Below, piece by piece: positions 57,869 through 64,000 of a DNA stretch of 64,000 bases. This DNA comes from Candidatus Sphingomonas excrementigallinarum (GTDB lineage: Bacteria; Pseudomonadota; Alphaproteobacteria; Sphingomonadales; Sphingomonadaceae): NCBI GenBank assembly GCA_019112965.1, contig DXIH01000152.1, forward strand, positions 1 to 64,000. Direction: 5' to 3'. The notes beneath the pieces were generated by a model, which worked only from the letters and a program-made list of their open reading frames with translations, had not been told where the DNA came from and did no database searches. The stretch's first letter is position 1, and each line of letters opens with the position of its first letter. A program made the translations under genes and the position numbers.

Positions 57869-59193
57869 TGCGCCGGATCGGCCTGGGGTTCGGGCTGGCA
57901 GCCATGGCGGCGGTCACTGCCGTCGCCACCGCCCAACGGCCGGAGGCGGGGCAGGGCGACACTCTGGCCCGGCCGCCAGTGGATGCGCCGGAACTGGCCC
58001 GACTGGGTCGCTATCCCGTCGGCGTTCAACGCAGCCATTTCGTCCAGCCGGGACAGGCCGATCCGCTTCGAGGCAAGGACAGGCCCGCCATCGGGCCGCG
58101 TGAATTGCCGCTGCTGATCTGGTATCCGGCGGCCTCGCCGGGGCGGGGGGCGATTTATCACACCGCCCTGTCTGGTGAGGACGGTCGCGACGTCGCCTTC
58201 GACGTGCCCGGTCTGGCCTCGCCTGACCGTCCCGTTGCGGCGGGCCGGTTTCCGCTGGTGATCCTGGCGCATGGCTATGGCAATACGCCGGAGGTCCTGT
58301 CCTGGCTCGGCGAAAATCTGGCGAGCAAGGGCTATGTCGTTGTGGCTCCCGCATTCCGCGATCCGCCGATCAGCATCCGCACCGATGCCGCGCGGGCCGG
58401 GCCGATCGCCCGCAGACCGCTGGACATCGCTTTCGTCACCGCCGAGGTACAAGCGCGTGCGGGCAAACACGAAGGCGTGTTCGCCGCCGCCGATCCGGCG
58501 CGAACCGCGCTGATCGGCTATTCGATGGGTGGTTACGGCGTACTGACGGTCGGCGGCGCGCCGCTGAACCCGGCCATGGGCGCGTTCAGCCGCGATATCC
58601 TGACCCCTTATGCCACCGTTCGCGCGGGCGAACTGCGCGTGAAAAATCTCAAGGCCATCGTCGCACTCGCACCTGCCGCGCGCTTCGGCGAGGTGCCGAT
58701 CTGGACCGGGAAGGGGGTGGGGGCAGTGCCCGTGCCGACCCTGATCGTGGTCGGCGATCATGACCGCGTCGTCGGGCATGAGACGGTGCGCGCGCTGTTC
58801 ATGGCCCCCGCGTCCGCCCCGCGTTACCTGCTGACCTTCGCCCAGGCCGGGCACAGCATCGCCCTGACCCCCGCGCCCCCGGCGATGCGGCAGCGCTTCT
58901 GGGACATGGACTGGTTCGAGGACGCGGTGTGGCGCAAGGACCGGCTGTTGCCGATCCAGACCCATTTCATCACCGCCTTTCTCGACCGCTATGTGAAGGG
59001 CGAGACGGCAATGGACGCCTATCTCAACGGCGTGACGGTGCAGTCGGATGCGGGCCGCTGGCCGAGTGCGCCGGTCGGCCGCGTCGCGCAGTATAGCCCC
59101 GGCCCGCCCGCCTCGACCGTATGGAAGGGTTTTCAGCCCGGTCGGGCCGTCGGCATGAGCTTTGAATATCGGCCCGCACCCGGCTGGCGGTGA
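57868..59193 (+). CDS. Secreted alpha/beta hydrolase
   Basis: A 441-residue exported hydrolase with a signal peptide ending ..VATAQ (about residue 23). The oxyanion region LVILAHGYGN (about 130-139) and nucleophile elbow GYSMGGYG (Ser at about 219) are those of dienelactone hydrolase/acetyl esterase-like enzymes. The late Asp in VVGDHDRVVGHE and His in AQAGHSIAL complete the triad. In the context of hemicellulose genes it could be an acetyl- or other side-chain esterase; no closer assignment is possible. It starts at the receptor stop. Confidence 0.82.
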   Translation: MRRIGLGFGLAAMAAVTAVATAQRPEAGQGDTLARPPVDAPELARLGRYPVGVQRSHFVQPGQADPLRGKDRPAIGPRELPLLIWYPAASPGRGAIYHTALSGEDGRDVAFDVPGLASPDRPVAAGRFPLVILAHGYGNTPEVLSWLGENLASKGYVVVAPAFRDPPISIRTDAARAGPIARRPLDIAFVTAEVQARAGKHEGVFAAADPARTALIGYSMGGYGVLTVGGAPLNPAMGAFSRDILTPYATVRAGELRVKNLKAIVALAPAARFGEVPIWTGKGVGAVPVPTLIVVGDHDRVVGHETVRALFMAPASAPRYLLTFAQAGHSIALTPAPPAMRQRFWDMDWFEDAVWRKDRLLPIQTHFITAFLDRYVKGETAMDAYLNGVTVQSDAGRWPSAPVGRVAQYSPGPPASTVWKGFQPGRAVGMSFEYRPAPGWR

Positions 59194-59265
59194 GTGGGGG
59201 CGGGGTCTAGGCTGACGACAATGGCTGGCGTTCAGGACCGGCCGAATGACGGGGAGAGGCATGTG

Positions 59266-61137
59266 ATGGGCTGGACGATATGGGGGTATGTCGTCGCGGG
59301 CATGATGCTGGCGACGGGCACGCCACTGGCCGCGCAGGATATCGCACCCCGGCCCGGGCCCGTTCTGGCTTCCGCCGACCTGCGCGACGGGACCGACCTG
59401 TCGGGGCCCTGGCATTACTCGATCGATCCGTTCCGCTCGGGCATTTCGGGCTTTCATGGCGGCATGCCCGACAGCGGCCAGCAGCGCTGGAAGGATGTCG
59501 ATGTCCGCGCGGAAATGGCGAAGGACAGCCGCGTCCTTTACGAGTTCGACCTCCCCCATTCGCCGCTGACCTCGCTGCCGTCGTCCTGGCTGACCCAGGC
59601 GCCCGAGCTTCGCCACTATGACGGGCTGATGTGGTATCAGCGGACCTTCGCCGCCCCCGCCGTCCGCAAGGGGCGCTATTTCCTCCGCTTCGGAGCAGCC
59701 AACTACGCGACCATCGTCTATCTGAACGGCAAGCCGGTCGGAAAGCATGAGGGCGGCTTCACCCCCTTTGCCTTCGACGTGACCGGGCTGCTGCGCGATG
59801 GCCAGAACCAGGTCACGGTCGGCGTCGACAGCCAGGCGACCGAGGCGACCGTGCCGCCGCCCGTCACCGACTGGGAAAATTATGGCGGCATCACTCGCCC
59901 GGTGCGGTTGATCGCCACACCGGACACCTATGTCGACGACGCCTGGGTCCGGCTGACCCGTGACGGCCGCATGGCGGTGGATGTGCATCTCGACGGGCCG
60001 CAGGCGGCAAACCGGCCGGTGCGGCTGCGCATCGCCGAGCTGGGACTGGACCGGGCGGGCACGACCGACGCCAATGGCGACTGGCGTGCGACCATGGCCG
60101 CCCCACGCGCGCTGGTCCGCTGGTCGCCCGAGCGGCCCCGCCTCTACGATGTGGCGGTGACGGCGGGCGAGGACCAGTGGCGCGACCGGATCGGTTTCCG
60201 CACGATCGAGCGGCGCGGGGCCGACATCCTGCTCAACGGCAAGCCGATCTTCCTGCGCGGCATTTCGATGCATGAGGAGGAACTCGGCGTCGACCCCACC
60301 CGCGCCATGACCCCGGCCGCCTCGCGCGCGCTGCTCAGCGAGATCAAGGACGGGCTGCACGGCAATTTCGTCCGGCTGGCGCACTATCCGCATTCCGACG
60401 TGACGGTGCGGCTGGCCGACGAACTCGGTCTGATCGTGTGGAGCGAGGTGCCGGTCTATTGGCGTGTCGCCTGGTCCAATCCCAATACGCTGAACCGCGC
60501 GCGCACGATGCTCGCCGAGAATATCCTGCGTGATCGCAATCGCGCCTCGATCGCGATCTGGAGCGTCGCCAACGAGACGCCCGTGACCGATGCCCGCAAC
60601 GCCTTCCTGCGCACTTTGGTCGGCGATGTCCGGCGGCTCGACGACACCCGTCTGGTCAGCGCCGCGCTGCTGGTCGAACGCGGCGAGGGCGCCGATCATC
60701 CGGTGATGACGCTGGCCGACCCGCTGGCCGATGCGCTCGATGTCATGGCGATCAACACCTATAATGGCTGGTACACCCAGGACCGCCTGACCGACCTGGC
60801 GCGCAGCGAATGGCGGGTGCCTGCCGACAAGCCGCTGATCTTCTCCGAATTCGGGGCGGATGCACGCGCGGGATTTCACGATCCGACCAACAAGCAAAAA
60901 TTCTCCGAGGAATTTCAGGCCGATTATTACCGTGCGACGCTGGGCATGGCGGACCATGTCCCCACGCTGCGCGGCATGTCACCCTGGATCTTGAAGGACT
61001 TCCGCTCGCCCCGCCGCCAGAATCCCGATTTTCAGCAGGGCTGGAACCGCAAGGGCCTGATCTCCGAGACCGGGCAGCGCAAGGAGGCGTTCGGCGTGCT
61101 GAGCGACTATTATGCGACGAAGGCAGCTCAGCGATAG
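59266..61137 (+). CDS. Glycoside hydrolase family 2 (beta-glucuronidase/beta-galactosidase-like)
   Basis: A 623-residue secreted enzyme. The ATG at 59266 has GGAGAGG seven bases upstream and yields a signal peptide MGWTIWGYVVAG..PLAAQ; earlier in-frame starts do not. The sugar-binding jelly roll contains GKPVGKHEGGFTPFAFDVTG (about 165-184). In the TIM barrel the acid/base Glu is in SVANETPVTD (about 437) and the nucleophile Glu is in FSEFGADAR (about 528). GH2 covers beta-glucuronidases, beta-galactosidases and mannosidases; the NxK uronate signature of glucuronidases was not clearly seen. It ends the second operon. Confidence 0.9.
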   Translation: MGWTIWGYVVAGMMLATGTPLAAQDIAPRPGPVLASADLRDGTDLSGPWHYSIDPFRSGISGFHGGMPDSGQQRWKDVDVRAEMAKDSRVLYEFDLPHSPLTSLPSSWLTQAPELRHYDGLMWYQRTFAAPAVRKGRYFLRFGAANYATIVYLNGKPVGKHEGGFTPFAFDVTGLLRDGQNQVTVGVDSQATEATVPPPVTDWENYGGITRPVRLIATPDTYVDDAWVRLTRDGRMAVDVHLDGPQAANRPVRLRIAELGLDRAGTTDANGDWRATMAAPRALVRWSPERPRLYDVAVTAGEDQWRDRIGFRTIERRGADILLNGKPIFLRGISMHEEELGVDPTRAMTPAASRALLSEIKDGLHGNFVRLAHYPHSDVTVRLADELGLIVWSEVPVYWRVAWSNPNTLNRARTMLAENILRDRNRASIAIWSVANETPVTDARNAFLRTLVGDVRRLDDTRLVSAALLVERGEGADHPVMTLADPLADALDVMAINTYNGWYTQDRLTDLARSEWRVPADKPLIFSEFGADARAGFHDPTNKQKFSEEFQADYYRATLGMADHVPTLRGMSPWILKDFRSPRRQNPDFQQGWNRKGLISETGQRKEAFGVLSDYYATKAAQR

Positions 61138-61190
61138 GTGGAATATCAGATACTTGAACCCGAAAGCCGGGGCAGGGCGTTGAGCCCGCC

Positions 61191-61682
61191 ATGACCCAGG
61201 ACGACGAAAAATGGATGCGCATGGCGATCGAGGTGGCGCGGTCGAAGGGTTCCGATCCCTCGACCTCGCCGCTCGGCTCGGTGATCGTGCTCGACGGTCG
61301 CGTGATCGCTGCCGAACGCAACCAGACCGAGGAACTGCCCGACGCCACCGCCCATGCCGAGATGATGGCGATCCGTCGCGCCTGCGAAGGGGAGGGCGAA
61401 CTCGAACTGCGCGGCGCGACGCTCTATTCCACCCTTCAACCCTGCGGCATGTGCACCATGGCCTCGATCTGGTCGAAGGTCGGCCGCGTCGTCTATGGCG
61501 CGGGCCGCGATGACGTCCATCCGATGTATTTCGAGGCGCGGCACGTCGACACGCTGGGCTTCATTGCCGACGCCTATCGCGACGACATCGTGATCGAAGG
61601 GGGCTGCCTGCGCGAAGAATGCGCCGCGCTCTATTACCCGCCCGACGCCGATCTGCCCGAAGACGAACAGGCCAACCTCTGA
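61191..61682 (+). CDS. Nucleoside deaminase (CDA/TadA fold)
   Basis: A 163-residue zinc-dependent deaminase. The zinc/catalytic motifs are HAEMMAIRRAC (about 55-65) and TLQPCGMCTMAS (about 82-93), in the HxE..PCxxC arrangement of the cytidine/guanine/tRNA-adenosine deaminase superfamily. It lacks the tRNA-contacting C-terminus of TadA, so a free base or nucleoside is the likelier substrate. It lies between the GH2 gene and tRNA-Pro(TGG), and its position says nothing about its role. Confidence 0.85.
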   Translation: MTQDDEKWMRMAIEVARSKGSDPSTSPLGSVIVLDGRVIAAERNQTEELPDATAHAEMMAIRRACEGEGELELRGATLYSTLQPCGMCTMASIWSKVGRVVYGAGRDDVHPMYFEARHVDTLGFIADAYRDDIVIEGGCLREECAALYYPPDADLPEDEQANL

Positions 61683-61731
61683 AATATCCCTTGCACCCGC
61701 CGCCCCGCTTCCCCTAAGGGCAACCCCCTGT

Positions 61732-61809
<78 letters not shown>

Positions 61810-61860
61810 CCGCATCTAAGTCGTTGATTTCACGTCGCTTAACTGGCGATCGGGAACCGT

Positions 61861-61892
61861 TGTACCCACGGCTGTACCCATCGCTGTACCCA
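61861..61892 (+). repeat. Three TGTACCCA repeats with a 12-bp period (probable integrase arm sites)
   Basis: TGTACCCA occurs at 61861, 61873 and 61885, each 12 bases apart, in the 99-base gap between tRNA-Pro(TGG) and the recombinase start. Evenly spaced short repeats next to an att site are typical arm-type binding sites for a tyrosine recombinase or excisionase. That reading is inferred from position; the repeats themselves are seen directly. Confidence 0.6.
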
Positions 61893-61906
61893 TTGGGGGT
61901 GACGGA

Positions 61907-63896
61907 ATGGGATTACGGAACCTGCGGCTGCGCGGCGGCAGCTATCATTGGCGACGCAAGATCACGGTGGCGGGCACGCACGTGCCCCTGTGCTTTTCCC
62001 TTCGAACGGGAAATTATAAACATGCGCGGTGTATGGCCGATCGTCTGAATGTGGCGGTCGAGGGGGTGCGCATGGCCTATGGCCAATCGACGGGGATGAG
62101 GCCGGATCAACTGAAGAAGGTGTTCAGCGATGCGCTGCGCTGGCAGTTGCAGCGCATCCTGGAAGATCAGGCAGGCACCACCGCGCCGTCCGATCATCAC
62201 GCGTCGATCAATAGCCTCTATGCTGAGGCCTGGGGCTTTCTGGGCCGCCGCGGGGTCGGCGCGCAATGGACGCTGGACGAGCATGACCGCCTGATCGCGG
62301 CCGGCTGGTCGCCAGCGCGCGCGAAGCAGGTCGCCGATCTGGTGTTCGAGTTCCAGAACAACGACCCCGTCTCCAAGACCCAGATCGACAACTACGTCAC
62401 CGCGTTCGGCATCATGCCGACGCAGGACAATGTCGCCCGTATGGGCAAGACGATCTGCGCCGCGCGGGCAGCCGCCTGCCGAGAAGCGACGGCGCTGCTG
62501 CCCGACACCGAAGACGAGACGGCCGCATGGGTCGACGACGCGTTGGCGGACGACGGGCCATTCGCCTTCGAGCAGATCGCGCCACAAGGCACGCGCCCTG
62601 CACCTACAGAACCACTCTCGGATGACATCGTCACGCCGGCGCAGCCCCCGGCACCGTCGTCAAAGCCCGAGCGACCAAAACAATGCATCGTCGATGCGGC
62701 TGAGGACTGCATCGCCGCGTACAGCAAGGAGGGCGGCTGGGACACGGATTCGATCAAGCAGGTGCGGACCGCCATCCGCCTGTTCGATCACGCTTGCGGC
62801 GGCGACGCCTTCATCGAGGATCTGGACCAATCCCATGTTCGCGCCTTCACGACCCTATGTCGGGCATTGCCGAACCGCTGGGGCCGTACCCGCGAGGAAC
62901 AGGCGGGTGGCATCGCCGCCAGCCTGAAGCGGGCGGAGGGCATGGACCCCGCGCAGATCGGCATCAGTCAGGTCACCATCAACAAGCATCTGACGTGGGT
63001 CGCTGCCGTCCTGGCCCATGCGGCGGGCGAAGAGGATGACCCCGAGGCGCATCGACCGGACAAGCCGCTGTCCTTCAAGGTTGCGCGGGCCGGCCTTGGC
63101 AAATCCGATCGCAAGCAGCGCAAGCGTGACCGGGACAAGCGGGCCAATTGGACCAAGCAGGAAGTCGCCACGCTGTTGTCCGCGCCGATCTGGACCGGGT
63201 GCGCCGATATCGGCGGACGTTTCAAACCCGGAACCGAAATCTTCCACGACGCCTGGTACTGGCTGCCGTTGATGCTCCCACTTTATGGCGGTCGCAGTTC
63301 CAGAGCTTGCCGGGCTGGGCTTGGCCGAGGTGTTCGAACAAGACCCGATCCCCTATTTTCTGATCCAATATACCGAGGATCGGTCGCTCAAGAACATCCA
63401 GTCGATTCGACGGCTGCCGATCCATCCCGAACTGATCCGCTTGGGCTTTATCGACTATGTGAAGGCGATGCGCGCCGCAGGATCGACCATGCTGTTTCCA
63501 GAGATGCAGTCGCCGAACTCCACGACATTCGCCGGGACGTTCTACAAGTCCGTGTTCAGGCCGTTGCGGGACTGGGCTTTCCCCGAAGGCACGTCATGGC
63601 GGCATCGCGTCGGCGGGGCATGGAAGGACAAGGACGTCCACAGCTTCCGCGGCTTGGCAACGACGACCATGAAAGGGCGTGTTCCCAGCGAAGTGCGGTG
63701 CGACATCTTCGGCCACGAGGGCGAGACGGAGACCGCAAGGACCTATGACGAGGAAGCCGAGCTTTCTCTCAAGCTTGATGCCCTGAAGTTGCTGACGCCG
63801 CTGACCGCGCACATCCCTGCGACGCTCCCCATTCGGCTAAGGCCGCCCGAGCGACGGCAGCATCGTACGCGAGCCGCGAAGGTGCGGTTAAAGTGA
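61907..63896 (+). pseudogene. Tyrosine recombinase/integrase, broken by a one-base frameshift
   Basis: A site-specific integrase of about 662 residues once one base near 63302 is removed. The first part runs in frame from ATG 61907 to LPLYGGRSS at about 63301; the second continues in another frame from ELAGLGLAEVF (about 63303) to 63896. Joined, they give GGRSSELAGL, the catalytic first Arg box. HSFRGLATTTM (His/Arg), DIFGHEG (His) and ARTYDEEA (Tyr nucleophile) follow in the second frame. The N-terminus (LRLRGGSYHWRRKI) is DUF6538-like. It adjoins tRNA-Pro, so it is the integrase of an island that continues past the window. The frameshift is either real decay or a sequencing error. Confidence 0.88.
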
Positions 63897-64000
63897 GTGT
63901 CGGCATATCGGACGAGCTGCCATATTCGGGCAAGACCGCTATTATTTCCGAGCGGGTGTCCGAATAGGCTGGCTCGTCCGTATAGGGTGATAGACCTCGA
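63897..64000. other. Start of the integrated element after the integrase
   Basis: The last 104 bases hold no supported gene. A GTG overlapping the integrase stop opens only 24 codons before a TAG. Base composition is less GC-rich than most of the window (TATTATTTCC and CGTATAGG stretches), which fits foreign DNA, but the stretch is too short to judge. Confidence 0.4.

Noticed and set aside
57835..60957. A 1040-codon open frame on the minus strand opposite the alpha/beta hydrolase and GH2 genes
   Set aside because: It spans two well-supported genes on the other strand and has the low-complexity composition of an antisense reading.
63893..63967. A 24-codon frame from a GTG overlapping the integrase stop
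   Set aside because: Too short, no ribosome-binding site and no recognisable product.

Overview
The window is GC-rich alphaproteobacterial chromosome, most likely from a sphingomonad (Sphingomonas or close relative). The grounds are a PDH E1-beta subunit with a fused N-terminal lipoyl domain, a LiuR-type MerR regulator, many 4-bp ATGA/GTGA gene overlaps, carbohydrate-type TonB-dependent receptors, and two families of intergenic palindromic repeats of a kind common in this group. Nothing was searched, so the taxonomy is inference.

Layout. 1-13 kb is housekeeping: a D,D-carboxypeptidase, DNA polymerase III delta', purF, hisI, a MerR regulator, a SleB-type wall hydrolase behind cysK and an MFS exporter, and the pyruvate dehydrogenase E1 pair (no E2/E3 here). 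12.6-24.5 kb has a squalene/phytoene-synthase-like protein, an EF-hand protein, trmFO, a soluble CBS-type chemoreceptor, gyrA (TTG start, with a possible SD-sequestering leader structure), yaaA, a secreted repeat protein and an Lrp/AsnC regulator. 24.6-32.2 kb is an exopolysaccharide block: an unusual histidine-kinase-like protein, a WalW-type deacetylase, mannose-1-phosphate guanylyltransferase, a priming sugar transferase and a TPR protein. 32-43 kb holds a DUF815-type ATPase, tRNA-Pro(CGG), a pnuC/ribosylnicotinamide-kinase pair, lepA, modABC with a short ModC, rplM-rpsI, ctaA and a Zur-like regulator.

43.4-61.1 kb is a carbohydrate-utilisation locus: two TonB receptors, two GH43 enzymes, GH31, GH2, an alpha/beta hydrolase, two ACS-family (hexuronate-type) MFS transporters and a LacI regulator. 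A perfect 16-bp palindrome just upstream of the first receptor is its likely operator. The gene set fits uptake and breakdown of substituted xylan oligosaccharides: outer-membrane import, periplasmic trimming, inner-membrane transport, cytoplasmic hydrolysis.

61.7-64 kb is the edge of an integrated element: tRNA-Pro(TGG), three TGTACCCA repeats with an exact 12-bp period, and a tyrosine recombinase broken by a one-base frameshift. The rest of the island lies beyond the window.

The observations most worth following are the gyrA leader, the covarying intergenic repeat family, the tRNA-Pro/iteron/integrase junction, and the histidine-kinase-like protein that lacks a recognisable DxGxG ATP-binding motif. 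Positions of short motifs were counted by hand and may be off by a base.
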